From positions 62,001-126,000 of the forward strand of contig CAIMLX010000238.1 in NCBI GenBank assembly GCA_903842455.1: a stretch of 64,000 bases of DNA. The letters run 5' to 3'. This document shows positions 1-8,894 of the stretch, piece by piece. The position numbers were made by a program, and so were the translations under genes. The notes beneath the pieces are model-generated. The model was not told where the DNA came from, did not search any database, and saw only the letters and a program-made list of their open reading frames with translations. The stretch is from an uncultured Hyphomicrobiales bacterium (GTDB taxonomy: Bacteria; Pseudomonadota; Alphaproteobacteria; Rhizobiales; Devosiaceae). Each line of letters opens with the position of its first letter. The first letter of the stretch is position 1.

Positions 1-458
1 AGGATATCGTCGCCCGCTCCGTGCGCCTCATCGCCGCGTTCCGTGCCAGGGACCTGCCAGTCGTCCTGGTCAACGTCGCCGGTCGCTCGCCGAGCCGCAC
101 CGAGAACATGAGTGCGGTCACTCCCGCCTGGGACTTGCACCTGCTGGTGCCGGAGCTGGACGTCCAGCCCACCGATATCCTCGTGACCAAACTCAATGTC
201 GGCGCCTTCTACGGCACCGGCCTCGACCGCGAGTTGCGCCGCCGTGGCGTCACGCAGATCTTCCTGTGCGGCATCTCGACGTCCAGCGGCGTCGAAGGCA
301 CCGCCCGCAACGCCTATGACCGCGGCTACAACGTCGTCTCGATCACCGATGCGATGACCGAGACCAATCCCGAGGCGCACGAGCACGCCGTGCGGGTGCA
401 GCTGCCCAAGATCAGCGAAATCACCAGCACCGACGACGTGATCGCGCGACTCCGCTGA
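1..458 (+). CDS. Isochorismatase-family hydrolase, 5' truncated by window edge
   Basis: The reading frame is open from base 3 and the upstream residues (DIVARSVRLIAAFRAR) continue the family's N-terminal helix, so the gene starts before the window. The Rossmann-like isochorismatase fold is recognisable from VVLVNVAGRS, LFLCGISTSS-type strands and the terminal SITDAMTE block. The family's usual nucleophilic Cys (T-x-x-C-V-E) is a Gly here (GISTSSGVEGTA, Gly codon at 288-290), as in true isochorismatases such as EntB/PhzD rather than nicotinamidase-type cysteine hydrolases. Substrate cannot be named. It converges on the MDR reductase gene 20 bp away. Confidence 0.85.
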   Translation, partial: DIVARSVRLIAAFRARDLPVVLVNVAGRSPSRTENMSAVTPAWDLHLLVPELDVQPTDILVTKLNVGAFYGTGLDRELRRRGVTQIFLCGISTSSGVEGTARNAYDRGYNVVSITDAMTETNPEAHEHAVRVQLPKISEITSTDDVIARLR

Positions 459-477
459 GGCCAGCGCTCAAGGCGTC

Positions 478-1452
478 CTACGGCCTGAGCGCGATCTTGC
501 CCGGGCGGCCCTTCGCATTGCTGGCCTCGGCCGCTTCGGCGGCGTCATCAAGCGAAAACACCTGCGCGATCGGCAGCTTCAGGTCGCCCGACGCGGCGCG
601 GGCAATCAGGCCGGCACGCGCAGCGCCCAGCTCCGCCGGCGTCATCTTCGTTTCAGGCATGGCGCCCCAGAAGGCGGAGATCGTCGTCTGCTTGAACAGC
701 AGGTTCTCGGCCGATACCTGCAGCGGCCGACCCGACAGCGCGCCGAACGAGACGAGCCGTCCGCCCTGCGCCACGAGGTCCAGCAGTTCGTCCGCCGCAC
801 GGCCGCCGATCGAATCCACCGCGCGCACCACCGGCGCACCGCCGGTCAGCGCCCGGGCGCGGTCCTGCCAGTCCTCGGCCTCTGAAGAAAGCACGTCGCC
901 GATCCCTTCCGCGGCCAGCTCCGCCACGGCATCCTCGCGCCGCACGATGTTGAGCACGCGCACCCCCTGCTCCGCCGCCAGCTTGGCCAGCATCTTGCCG
1001 ACCGCGCCGTTGGCGGCGTTCTGGACGATCCAGTCGCCGGGCTTCACCTCGAGATTGGCGAGCAGCCGTACCGCGCTCATCGGCATGGCGGTGAGCTGGC
1101 ATGCCGTGGCGTCGTCGATCGTATCCGGCACGATCGCCAGCCCCGCGGCAGCGGTGAGGAAGAACTCCGACCACGCCCCCGCCGCCCCGCCGGTTACCCG
1201 GTCGCCGACCTTCACATTGGTCACACCCTCGCCCACCGCATCGACGATGCCGACGCCCTCGGTGCCCGGATGATGCGGCAGCTTCGGCTTCATGCCGTAG
1301 TGCCCGGTGATGATCATCAGGTCGTGGTTGTGGATCGGCGCCAGCACCAGCCTGACCCGCGCCTGCCCCGGCCCCGGCTGCGGCACGGGCACGTCGACCA
1401 GGCGCAAAACCTTGCGCGGGCTGCCAAATTCATCGAACACGACACTCTTCAT
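478..1452 (-). CDS. Zinc-free MDR oxidoreductase, MECR/ETR-like (NADPH-dependent enoyl reductase type)
   Basis: A 324-residue medium-chain dehydrogenase/reductase. The GroES-like N-domain contains HHPGTEGVG (about residues 60-68), and the cofactor domain begins with QNAANGAVG (144-152). That motif is characteristic of mitochondrial-type 2-enoyl thioester reductases (MECR/Etr1), which reduce trans-2-enoyl thioesters with NADPH. No structural-zinc Cys cluster is visible, consistent with quinone/enoyl reductase subfamilies. Function in fatty-acid or quinone reduction is inferred from family only. The gene stands alone, convergent with the isochorismatase-family gene and co-oriented with the secreted protein upstream. 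Confidence 0.85.
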   Translation of the reverse strand: MKSVVFDEFGSPRKVLRLVDVPVPQPGPGQARVRLVLAPIHNHDLMIITGHYGMKPKLPHHPGTEGVGIVDAVGEGVTNVKVGDRVTGGAAGAWSEFFLTAAAGLAIVPDTIDDATACQLTAMPMSAVRLLANLEVKPGDWIVQNAANGAVGKMLAKLAAEQGVRVLNIVRREDAVAELAAEGIGDVLSSEAEDWQDRARALTGGAPVVRAVDSIGGRAADELLDLVAQGGRLVSFGALSGRPLQVSAENLLFKQTTISAFWGAMPETKMTPAELGAARAGLIARAASGDLKLPIAQVFSLDDAAEAAEASNAKGRPGKIALRP

Positions 1453-1509
1453 CTGATCACTCCGTCATTCGCATGCCCTCAGATGCGCCTGCCCCCACCA
1501 CGACGCAAG

Positions 1510-1534
1510 GCCCGCCGGCTGGAAGCCGACGGGC
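1510..1534 (-). terminator. GC-rich hairpin after the secreted-protein gene
   Basis: A 10-bp stem (1510-1519 with 1525-1534, one mismatch) and 5-nt loop lie 30 bp beyond the stop codon of the minus-strand gene. There is no T-run, so an intrinsic terminator role is weak; it may simply stabilise the 3' end. Confidence 0.25.
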
Positions 1535-1563
1535 CGGATGGGTTTCAACAGTGAGGTCGCGGG

Positions 1564-2574
1564 TTACGGCGTGGGGTCCAGCGGATAGCGGCATTCGCTG
1601 ATGAAGCAGAAGTCGGACTGCGCGCTCTGGCCGATGGCGCCAACGACATTGGGCACATCCCACGTGACGCCTTCGCGGTCCCGGCTCTTCAAGGTCTCGG
1701 CGCCGAAATCCACCTTCACGCCCGCCAGCACGCGCTGGTTGAGCGACGAGCGCGTCACCTCGTCCCAGCTCTGGGTGAGGTAGCTCGCCTCGTAGGCGGC
1801 AAAGAAACTCGCATCGCCATCGTCGGGCCGATAGTCGACGCCCAGCCGCGCCATGGCAAATTTGCCCGGGACCACGGCACCCTCGTGCTCCGGATCGTCC
1901 CCGTTCTGGCCGGAGAACGTATAGTAGCCGATCTCGCCTTCGCCGTAGGTGCCTTCGGCTGACAGCTTCAGGTTGTCGGTCAGAAAGTAGCGCAGCACGC
2001 CACGGACGAAGGCAAATGCCCCGTAGTCGCGGTAATTGCTGAAATCGGGATCGGCAGGGCTGGTGAAAGCGACACCGCCCTGCAGGTAGATGGTGAGGTC
2101 GTCGAGATAGGCCTGCCCTTCGGCTCCCGCGAGCGCCATGCCCAGCGCGTCCCAGTCGTAGGAGGCCCGTTGCGCCGCACCGAACGCGCCGACGGCGAAC
2201 AGTTCCGGATTGCGATAGGCCACATGCACCGCCCCATTGACCCACTGGCCGGAGGTCGGCTCCTGCGGGTCATAGGCGAGGTCACTGGTGGCCTGGGCGT
2301 TGAAATCGAGCTGCGTGGCAAGGCTGTCGCCATGCCAGCCGTTCCAGAATGCGTCGAGCCCGACGAGGAAGGCTTCCGCATCGAGTATCGGCACGGTCTC
2401 GTTTGGAAAACCCTGGTTGATGCCGGAATTGCTCAGGTCGGGATTCAGGTAACCGCCATAGCCACCAACCACCGCCGTGGAGCGGTGCTGCTCCGACACG
2501 CCAGCCGCCTGCGCTGCGCTAGCCATCAGGACTATCGCCGTCGAAATCCCGACAACCCGAAGTAAACGCCCCAT
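1564..2574 (-). CDS. Secreted beta-strand-rich protein, probable outer-membrane/periplasmic, unknown function
   Basis: The start at 2574 gives MGRLLRVVGISTAIVLMASA followed by AQA, a clear Sec signal peptide with an A-x-A cleavage site near residue 24. An upstream in-frame ATG at 2640 would bury the signal, so it is rejected. The mature part (about 310 residues) is rich in alternating aromatic/polar segments (YLNPDLSNSG, RYFLTDNLKLSAEGTYGEG) like an outer-membrane barrel or barrel-like protein. Two Cys lie near the C-terminus (DFCFISEC). I do not recognise a named family. It is divergent from ftsK. Confidence 0.7.
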   Translation of the reverse strand: MGRLLRVVGISTAIVLMASAAQAAGVSEQHRSTAVVGGYGGYLNPDLSNSGINQGFPNETVPILDAEAFLVGLDAFWNGWHGDSLATQLDFNAQATSDLAYDPQEPTSGQWVNGAVHVAYRNPELFAVGAFGAAQRASYDWDALGMALAGAEGQAYLDDLTIYLQGGVAFTSPADPDFSNYRDYGAFAFVRGVLRYFLTDNLKLSAEGTYGEGEIGYYTFSGQNGDDPEHEGAVVPGKFAMARLGVDYRPDDGDASFFAAYEASYLTQSWDEVTRSSLNQRVLAGVKVDFGAETLKSRDREGVTWDVPNVVGAIGQSAQSDFCFISECRYPLDPTP

Positions 2575-2731
2575 ATCGTCCCACCGACGCTGTGTGAGAA
2601 CAGCATGGTTAGCAGCAACTGAAGAAGTCGTCTGATGCAAACCAGCAACAGCTTGGACTTGGTTTCGAGCCGGCCCTACCCCACGCTGCCGTTCAGTCCA
2701 CCTCCCGCCTCCCCACGCCGCCCACGCATGG

Positions 2732-2746
2732 TTAGCCCGTCGTTAA
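2732..2746. promoter_or_regulatory. CtrA-like box upstream of ftsK
   Basis: TTAG-CCCGTCG-TTAA followed by CC matches the alphaproteobacterial CtrA consensus TTAA-N7-TTAA at 7 of 8 defined bases. It lies about 80 bp before the ftsK start, in the divergent promoter region. CtrA control of cell-division genes is known in the class; control of this ftsK is inference. Confidence 0.4.
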
Positions 2747-2824
2747 CCGGCAGGCCCTAATCTCCGGCTTGATCGGCGTGGCCTCTGTCGGGTCCGCCGG
2801 AGTTCCTGTTGCGTAGAGTATCCG

Positions 2825-5620
2825 ATGCCGGCACAGCACCTGCTCGAAGACGCCCGTCCCGCCATGGGCAACGCGGCCCCTCCTGCCATCGCGATTCGCA
2901 TCCCGGTCCGCCTGATCGGGGCGGTGTTGCTGGGGCTGGTTGCGGTAGTGCTGGTGGCGCTTGCCAGCTGGCAGGTCGATGACCCGTCCCTCAGCTATGC
3001 CTCGAGCGACACCGCGCAGAACTGGCTCGGCTTTCCGGGCGCCGTGATCGCCGACCTGAGTTTCCAGGTCTTCGGCATCGGCATCATCCCGTTGCTTGTG
3101 CCTCTCGCCCTGTGGGGCTGGTGTTTCGTCCGCCTCCGTAGCCCCTCGAAAATGAGCCTTCGCGTGCTGGCCTGGGTAGCCTCGAGCCTGCTCGCCTGTG
3201 GCGTCTTTGCCTTTTTCGCCGTGCCCGAGAGCTGGCCGCTGCCCACCGGGCTCGGCGGCCTGATCGGCACCGGCTTCACCAACCTCGCCGCCGCCGTCGC
3301 CGGTGAGCAGTTGCAGCCGGTCACCGCGACGCTGTTCGCCATCATCATCGCCGCGCCGGCTGTGGCGCTGTTCTGGCTGGCCATGGGCCTCGGCAAGGTG
3401 ACGCTGCCCAAGGTCGCGATGCCCGAGACGAAGGGCAAGCGCAAGTCGAAGGCCACCCCGGCGGTCGCCGCCGAAACCCGCGACGATGACGGCCCGGATC
3501 GCGATTCGGTATTCGACGTCGTCCTCGGTGCCGCCGCGCACCTCGGCTACTCGGCCGGCGCCGCCTTCAAGCGGGCCCGTGCCGGCATGGCGGCCCGCAA
3601 GGCCGCCGAGGCCGAAGCCGAATCGCTGCGGACCGACGGCATGGAGCCGAGCCTCGACAGCTCCCCGCGCGTCGCGCCGCAGGTCAATGTGCACCCGCAG
3701 GTCGGCGCTCCGGTCCAGCCGACCGTCTCCGGCAACACCCCCTTCACCGCCGCGCGCGCCGAGCCGCAGATGGAGCGCCGCATCAACCTCGCCCCGGCCG
3801 CCGACTACGACACACCGGAGACCGACGAGCCGCCCTTCGAGATGGACGCCGCCGATGACGCCGGTTTCGAGCCGGAGCCGCCCCGCTGGGAAATGCAGAC
3901 GCCCCTGCGTGGCCCGATGGCGGCCCGCCAGCCAGCCGCACCGCAACCCGTACGCCATGCGGCTCCGCAGCCGCAGCCGCAGATGCACGCCGAGCCCGCC
4001 ATCAGCCCGCGCGTCACTCCGCCGGCGGCCCGTCCGCAGCCCGGTACCCGCGCCACCCGCGAAGCCCAGGGCTCGCTGCTCGACGAAAACCGCGGCTTCC
4101 AGTTGCCCGAACTGAGCCTCCTGGCGCCGCCGCGCCACAAGGGCACCAGCCCCGAGCATGCGCCCGAGCGACTCGAAGCCATGGCCCGCAAGCTCGAATC
4201 CGTGCTCGCCGATTTCGGCGTCAAGGGCGACATCATCAACGTGCGCCCCGGCCCGGTGGTGACGCTGTACGAACTCGAACCCGCGCCCGGCATCAAGTCA
4301 TCCCGCGTCATCTCGCTCGCCGACGACATCGCCCGCTCGATGAGCGCCATCTCGGTCCGCGTCGCCGTCGTCCCCGGCCGCAACGCCATCGGCATCGAGC
4401 TGCCCAACGAGGTGCGCGAGACCGTCTACCTGCGTGAAATGCTCTCGAGCACCGATTTCGAGAAAATGAAGGGCAAGCTGCCGATCTGCCTCGGCAAGAC
4501 CATCGGCGGCGAGCCGATCATCGCCGATCTCGCGAAAATGCCCCACCTGCTGATCGCCGGCACGACCGGCTCGGGCAAGTCGGTCGGCATCAACACCTTC
4601 ATCCTCAGCCTGCTCTACCAGATGACCCCCGAGCAGTGCCGCCTGATCATGATCGACCCCAAGCTGCTGGAACTCAGCATCTACGACGGCATCCCGCATT
4701 TGCTCACGCCAGTCGTGACCGACCCCTCCAAGGCCGTGGTCGCCCTCAAGTGGGCCGTGCGCGAAATGGAGGACCGCTACCGCAAGATGAGCAAGATTGG
4801 TGTGCGCAACATCGATGGCTTCAACATGCGCGTCACCGAATCCAAGGCCAGGGGCGAGGTCATCACCCGCACCGTGCAGACCGGCTTCGACCACGAGACC
4901 GGCGAGCCGATCTTCGAGAGCGAGGAGTTCAACCTCGAGCCCTTGCCCTTCATCGTCGTCATCATCGACGAAATGGCCGACCTGATGATGGTCGCCGGCA
5001 AGGAAATCGAAGGCTCGGTGCAGCGCCTCGCCCAGATGGCCCGCGCCGCCGGCATCCACGTCATCACCGCCACCCAGCGCCCGTCGGTCGACGTCATCAC
5101 CGGCACCATCAAGGCCAACTTCCCCACCCGCATCTCCTTCATGGTGACCTCCAAGATCGACTCCCGCACCATCCTCGGCGAGCAGGGCGCCGAGCAGCTG
5201 CTGGGCAATGGCGACATGCTCTACATGGCCGGCGGCGGCCGCATCCGGCGCCTGCACGGCCCGTTCGTCGCCGATAGCGAAGTCGAAGCGGTCGTCGCCC
5301 ATCTCAAGTCGCAGGGCTCGCCCGACTACCTTGATGCCATCGTTGCCGACGAGGACGAGATCGACGAGGCCGCCGCAGCCGGTGGCGACGACGAATACGG
5401 CGCTGGCGGCGGCTCGGGTGACGAGCTCTACGACAAGGCCGTCCACGTGGTGATCACCGACAAGAAGGTCTCGACCTCCTACATCCAGCGCCGCCTCGCC
5501 ATCGGCTACAACAAGGCCGCCACCCTGATCGAGCGAATGGAAAAGGAAGGCGTCATCTCGGCCGCCAACCACTCCGGCAAGCGCGAGATCCTCGTCGGTA
5601 ACAACGCCGACGGCTACTGA
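2825..5620 (+). CDS. ftsK: DNA translocase FtsK
   Basis: A 931-residue septal DNA pump that moves chromosome termini and activates XerCD recombination at dif. Four N-terminal membrane segments (about residues 22-46, 73-100, 115-134, 165-190) anchor it at the divisome. A Pro/Gln-rich linker (about 220-430) follows, then the RecA-like motor with Walker A GTTGSGKS (about 579-586) and Walker [12 protein letters not shown] (about 709). The C-terminal winged-helix gamma domain (last about 65 residues, [15 protein letters not shown]) would read KOPS-type polar sequences. Start chosen at the first ATG with GAG upstream; an ATG 13 codons later is possible. A CtrA-like box precedes it. Confidence 0.97.
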   Translation: MPAQHLLEDARPAMGNAAPPAIAIRIPVRLIGAVLLGLVAVVLVALASWQVDDPSLSYASSDTAQNWLGFPGAVIADLSFQVFGIGIIPLLVPLALWGWCFVRLRSPSKMSLRVLAWVASSLLACGVFAFFAVPESWPLPTGLGGLIGTGFTNLAAAVAGEQLQPVTATLFAIIIAAPAVALFWLAMGLGKVTLPKVAMPETKGKRKSKATPAVAAETRDDDGPDRDSVFDVVLGAAAHLGYSAGAAFKRARAGMAARKAAEAEAESLRTDGMEPSLDSSPRVAPQVNVHPQVGAPVQPTVSGNTPFTAARAEPQMERRINLAPAADYDTPETDEPPFEMDAADDAGFEPEPPRWEMQTPLRGPMAARQPAAPQPVRHAAPQPQPQMHAEPAISPRVTPPAARPQPGTRATREAQGSLLDENRGFQLPELSLLAPPRHKGTSPEHAPERLEAMARKLESVLADFGVKGDIINVRPGPVVTLYELEPAPGIKSSRVISLADDIARSMSAISVRVAVVPGRNAIGIELPNEVRETVYLREMLSSTDFEKMKGKLPICLGKTIGGEPIIADLAKMPHLLIAGTTGSGKSVGINTFILSLLYQMTPEQCRLIMIDPKLLELSIYDGIPHLLTPVVTDPSKAVVALKWAVREMEDRYRKMSKIGVRNIDGFNMRVTESKARGEVITRTVQTGFDHETGEPIFESEEFNLEPLPFIVVIIDEMADLMMVAGKEIEGSVQRLAQMARAAGIHVITATQRPSVDVITGTIKANFPTRISFMVTSKIDSRTILGEQGAEQLLGNGDMLYMAGGGRIRRLHGPFVADSEVEAVVAHLKSQGSPDYLDAIVADEDEIDEAAAAGGDDEYGAGGGSGDELYDKAVHVVITDKKVSTSYIQRRLAIGYNKAATLIERMEKEGVISAANHSGKREILVGNNADGY

Positions 5621-5635
5621 GGGCCGGTCGGCTCC

Positions 5636-6571
5636 TCACTGGGGCTGTCGGGGTAACCACTCCGGCGGCCGCGCATGCTGCACCACCGCCGTGAGGCCCG
5701 CCCGCAGGTCGTCGCGGTTGATCGCCAGCATCAGCGAGCCGCCTAAGCGCGGGTTGATCTCGAACAGCACCGCCTCCTCGCCGCGCGGCCGCCAGTCGAA
5801 CGACACCGGCCCGCTATAGCCCAGCGCCACCAGCACCCGCTCGAACTGCGCCAGCACCTTGGGCGACGCGTCGATCCGCCGTCGCCTCGGGTGGTCCGCG
5901 ATGGTCTGCACCCGCGTTGCCGGGTCGATGTCGTAGGCATAGCTCACCTGCCAGACGATCCGCCCGTCGACCGCCACGCAATGGGTGGCATGGTCGACCA
6001 GCCCCTCGATCAGTTCCTGGAACAGCACCGGCCGGCGCCGGAACGGCTTCGCCGCGAGTGTCGCCTTCAGCTCAGCCATCGAGCCGACTACCCTCACCCC
6101 AAAGCTGCCATCCTTGTTGAGCCGCTTGATGACGCAGGGAAACCGGCACTCCGCGACCAGCCGCCAGCTTCCCGGCACCATGTCGGCCATTCCGGCCACC
6201 CGCATGAACCGGTCGAACCGCAGCTTGTCGACGCAGTTGTCATGGGCGAACCGGCTGGGCGCCAGGTTCCACCAGAGCCGGGGAAAGCGCTGCAGCGCCC
6301 GTTGCCGCAGCGGCAGCACGATGCTCTGCCCGCCATCGCCCCAACCCCGCAGCAGCAGGTCGCCGAGCCGCTCGGCGAATACCACCTCACGCACCCCCGG
6401 AACGCCCTCCCAGACCCCGCTCACCGGATCGAGCGCTTCCCGCCAGCGCGCCGACCCGGCGCCATAAAGGATCACCCGGCGTGGCGGCACCGGCTGCTGG
6501 CCTCGCTGCTGATCCGCTCCGTCCCGCATCAGCGGTTGGTGACCGAGCGGCCCGCGCCGGTCAATTGCCAT
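5636..6571 (-). CDS. ATP-grasp domain protein, function unknown
   Basis: About 311 residues. The central and C-terminal parts look like an ATP-grasp fold: lysine-bearing CVIKRLNKDGSFGVR, the VLFQELIEGLVDHATH metal/nucleotide strand, and FEINPRLGGSLM near the end, which carries the Mg-binding Glu-x-Asn typical of carbamoyl-phosphate-synthetase-like ATP-grasp ligases. Such enzymes join an acyl phosphate to an amine or thiol; the substrates here are unknown. The start is uncertain: no clear ribosome site precedes 6571, and a GTG at 6475 just before VILYGAGS is a plausible alternative. It converges on ftsK and is divergent from lolA. Confidence 0.7.
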   Translation of the reverse strand: MAIDRRGPLGHQPLMRDGADQQRGQQPVPPRRVILYGAGSARWREALDPVSGVWEGVPGVREVVFAERLGDLLLRGWGDGGQSIVLPLRQRALQRFPRLWWNLAPSRFAHDNCVDKLRFDRFMRVAGMADMVPGSWRLVAECRFPCVIKRLNKDGSFGVRVVGSMAELKATLAAKPFRRRPVLFQELIEGLVDHATHCVAVDGRIVWQVSYAYDIDPATRVQTIADHPRRRRIDASPKVLAQFERVLVALGYSGPVSFDWRPRGEEAVLFEINPRLGGSLMLAINRDDLRAGLTAVVQHARPPEWLPRQPQ

Positions 6572-6662
6572 CCGGCCGAGAAATGGAGCCTTTCCACCTC
6601 TTGCCGCATTTGCCCCGTACAGGCATCGTCAACCTCGAACGAACACGGAAACGCGTCCCGCC

Positions 6663-7298
6663 ATGCTTCGCCGCACCTTCATCGCGCTCGCCGCCGTCGC
6701 TACCTTGACGGCACCCGCCCTGGCCCAGGCCGAACCGCGCACCCTGACCGACGCCGAGCGCCAGCTCATCAACGAGATCAACGCCCACAATTCGGGCGTC
6801 AAGACCATGGTGGGCCGCTTCCTGCAGATCGACACCCAGGGGTCGCGCATCGAGGGCACGTTCTTCATCGAGCGGCCGGGCAAGGTGCTGTTCCGCTACA
6901 ATCCGCCCTCCTACGAGCAGATCGTCTCGGTCGGGCGCGGCTTCTACGTCGTCGATCGCAAGGAAAAGACGCAATACGCCTACCCGCAGGACAAGGTACC
7001 GCTGCGCCAGTTCCTCGATGAGAACATCGACCTGTTCAAGGCCAACCTCGTCGCCATCGCCCAGTCGGACGACTACGTGTCGCTGACCCTGCAGGACGAC
7101 ACCCCGCGCGGCGTCGTGCGCGTCGCACTGGTGTTCGACACCGAAAGCAAGGACCTCAAGCAGTGGACGCTCACCGAGCCGAGCGGCAACGAGCTGACCT
7201 TCTCGCTGTATGACGTCGAGTACGGCGTCGAGATCCCGCGGGCCTATTTCTACATCGATCCGACCTTCCGCGCCGTCAACGCACCGGCCGACAGCTGA
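6663..7298 (+). CDS. lolA: Outer-membrane lipoprotein carrier protein LolA
   Basis: A 211-residue periplasmic chaperone that takes lipoproteins released by LolCDE across the periplasm. It begins with a signal peptide (MLRRTFIALAAVATLTAPA, cleaved near ALAQA). The mature domain shows the family pattern: MVGRFLQIDTQGSRIEGTF and RPGKVLFRYNPPS, followed by repeated beta-strands and the QWTLTEPSGNELTF segment. Length fits alphaproteobacterial LolA. It follows ftsK with only the ATP-grasp gene, on the opposite strand, between them. Transcription probably starts in the 90-bp gap upstream. Confidence 0.93.
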   Translation: MLRRTFIALAAVATLTAPALAQAEPRTLTDAERQLINEINAHNSGVKTMVGRFLQIDTQGSRIEGTFFIERPGKVLFRYNPPSYEQIVSVGRGFYVVDRKEKTQYAYPQDKVPLRQFLDENIDLFKANLVAIAQSDDYVSLTLQDDTPRGVVRVALVFDTESKDLKQWTLTEPSGNELTFSLYDVEYGVEIPRAYFYIDPTFRAVNAPADS

Positions 7299-7332
7299 CG
7301 ATCGCAGGGGGAGGAAAGCGATCCACCTCCGC

Positions 7333-7360
7333 TGTCACCCCGGCGAAGGCCGGGGCCCAT
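7333..7360. repeat. REP-like palindromic element
   Basis: Contains CCCCGGC-GAAG-GCCGGGG (7338-7344 with 7349-7355) flanked by GTCA...CCCAT. This is the same architecture as the two elements at 31478-31555 (GTCAtCCCtGCgaaaGCaGGGaCCCA). It sits in the otherwise featureless lolA-xthA gap. Confidence 0.6.
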
Positions 7361-7483
7361 CCTGAGCCCTCCCCACCGCGGTAACCGTTCCGCTGCCCAC
7401 CAGAGGGCGACAGGTGACCAGAACCGGCTTTACCGACTCCCCCGCCCTCGCCATAAGGGGCGCCTCACCTGATGCGGGGCCCC

Positions 7484-8290
7484 ATGCCGACCACCTTTGC
7501 CACCTGGAACATCAACTCCGTGCGCCTGCGGCTGCCGCTGGTGCTGCAGTTCATCGAGCAGTTCCGGCCCGATATCCTGTGCCTGCAGGAGATCAAGTGC
7601 CTGAACGATCAGTTTCCGCGCAAGGAATTCACCGCTGCCGGCTACCCCTACCAGGCGGTGCACGGCCAGAAGGGCTACCACGGCGTCGCCATCATCTCGA
7701 AGCACCCGCTGACCGACATCTCCTCGCGGGTATTCTGTCAGATCGAGGAGAGCCGGCACGTCTCCGCCGTCACCGATTTCGGCAAGGGCCCGGTGACGGT
7801 GCACAATTTCTACATCCCGGCCGGCGGCGACCTTGCCGATACCGAGCTGAATCCCAAGTTCAAGCACAAGGTCGGCTTCCTCAACGAGCTGAAGGCCTGG
7901 TTCGGCGAGGAGCATTTCAGGGAACGCCAGCTCATCTGCGGCGACTTCAACATCGCGCCGATGGAACACGACGTGTGGAGCCACAAGCAGCTGCTCGACG
8001 TCGTCAGCCACACGCCGCTTGAGACCGAAGCGCTGAACGCCCTGCTCACCGGCGGCCATGGCTGGGTCGACGTCGTGCGGAAATACTTCCCGGCGGACCA
8101 GAAGCTCTACTCATGGTGGAGCTACCGCGCCAAGGAGTGGGACCTGACCAACAAGGGCCGCCGGCTCGACCATATCTGGGCCACCGCCGACATCGCCGCC
8201 CACACGGTGAACGCCGAGATCGTTCGCCCGGCCCGCGGCTGGACCGACAAGCCCTCCGACCACGTGCCGGTGATCACGAGGTTCGAGTAA
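7484..8290 (+). CDS. xthA: Exodeoxyribonuclease III
   Basis: AP endonuclease / 3'-5' exonuclease of base-excision repair, about 268 residues. Exonuclease-endonuclease-phosphatase motifs are all present: FATWNINSVRLRL at the N-terminus, CLQEIKC (metal Glu), GFLNEL, ICGDFNIAP (catalytic Asp/Asn), RRLDHIWAT and the terminal SDHVPV His. Start chosen at 7484 because the family begins a few residues before the ATWN strand; an in-frame ATG at 7472 would add four residues. Its TAA overlaps the RidA ATG (TAATG), so the two are probably translationally coupled. Confidence 0.95.
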   Translation: MPTTFATWNINSVRLRLPLVLQFIEQFRPDILCLQEIKCLNDQFPRKEFTAAGYPYQAVHGQKGYHGVAIISKHPLTDISSRVFCQIEESRHVSAVTDFGKGPVTVHNFYIPAGGDLADTELNPKFKHKVGFLNELKAWFGEEHFRERQLICGDFNIAPMEHDVWSHKQLLDVVSHTPLETEALNALLTGGHGWVDVVRKYFPADQKLYSWWSYRAKEWDLTNKGRRLDHIWATADIAAHTVNAEIVRPARGWTDKPSDHVPVITRFE

Positions 8291-8685
8291 TGCCTGACGT
8301 CCGTACCCTCGTCTCCTCCGGCTCCTACCTCGAACCGGTGATCGGCTTCTCCCGCGCCGTACGCGTCGGCAACCACATCGCCGTCGGCGGCACCGCCCCG
8401 ATCGCGCCGGGTGGGGGCACGGCTGGAATCGGCGACGTCTACGCCCAGACCAAACGCTGCCTCGAGATCATCGAAAAGGCCCTCGCCGACGCCGGCGGCA
8501 AGCTGGAGCATGTGACGCGCACCCGCATCATCCTCACCGACATTGCGCTGTGGAAAGACGCCGCCCGCGCCCACGCCGAGGCCTTCGCCACCATCCGCCC
8601 GGTGACCACCCTGATGCAGGTCACCGCCTTCGTCGATCCCGACTGGCTGGTTGAACTTGAGGTCGACGCCATCGTCTCGGCGTAA
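8290..8685 (+). CDS. RidA family protein (YjgF/YER057c/UK114)
   Basis: 131 residues with the trimeric chorismate-mutase-like fold of RidA proteins, which hydrolyse reactive enamine/imine intermediates released by PLP enzymes. Recognisable are the SGSYLEPVIGFSRAVRVG start, VGGTAPIAPGG, and the long helix DVYAQTKRCLEIIEKAL. TRTRIILTD carries the conserved Arg that binds the substrate carboxylate, and ELEVDAIVS closes the domain. It belongs to the subgroup with an extended N-terminus rather than canonical RidA (which starts with IxTxxAP), so the exact substrate is open. Overlaps xthA. Confidence 0.88.
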   Translation: MPDVRTLVSSGSYLEPVIGFSRAVRVGNHIAVGGTAPIAPGGGTAGIGDVYAQTKRCLEIIEKALADAGGKLEHVTRTRIILTDIALWKDAARAHAEAFATIRPVTTLMQVTAFVDPDWLVELEVDAIVSA

Positions 8686-8689
8686 GTGA

Positions 8690-8705
8690 GGATTCACGTG
8701 GAACA
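8690..8705. promoter_or_regulatory. parS-like site (TTCACGTGGA subtype)
   Basis: GGATTCACGTGGAACA matches the parS consensus TGTTTCACGTGAAACA at 13 of 16 positions. Its reverse complement matches the site at 23881 at 15 of 16. It lies right after the RidA stop codon. Confidence 0.5.
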
Positions 8706-8880
8706 CCCCCTCTCCTCAGCTCTGCTACGGCGCTGACGCGCCTAGCGCCGCTATCCTCTCCCGCAAGGGGCGAGGAGGCGATGGAACCGATGCCCCTTGT
8801 GTGTGCGCCTCCTCCCCCTCGGCGGGGGAGGATAGTGGAGCTTGCGAGCGCAGCGAGATAGCGGAACTGAGGAGAGGGGG
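8706..8880. repeat. Family B palindromic intergenic repeat, copy 1
   Basis: A 175-bp quasi-palindrome bounded by CCCCCTCTCCTCAG and CTGAGGAGAGGGGG fills the gap between convergent genes. Its reverse complement aligns along its whole length with 57398-57566, sharing the internal blocks AAGCTCCACTATCCTCCC and ATCGCCTCCTCGCCCCTTGC. The short arms look like those of the shorter elements at 43849, 45938, 46038 and 50652. Confidence 0.75.
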
Positions 8881-8894
8881 TAGAAGTCGACGCC

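Noticed and set aside
7299-7483. Small gene in the lolA-xthA gap
   Set aside because: Only a REP-like element and no ribosome site or conserved frame is visible.
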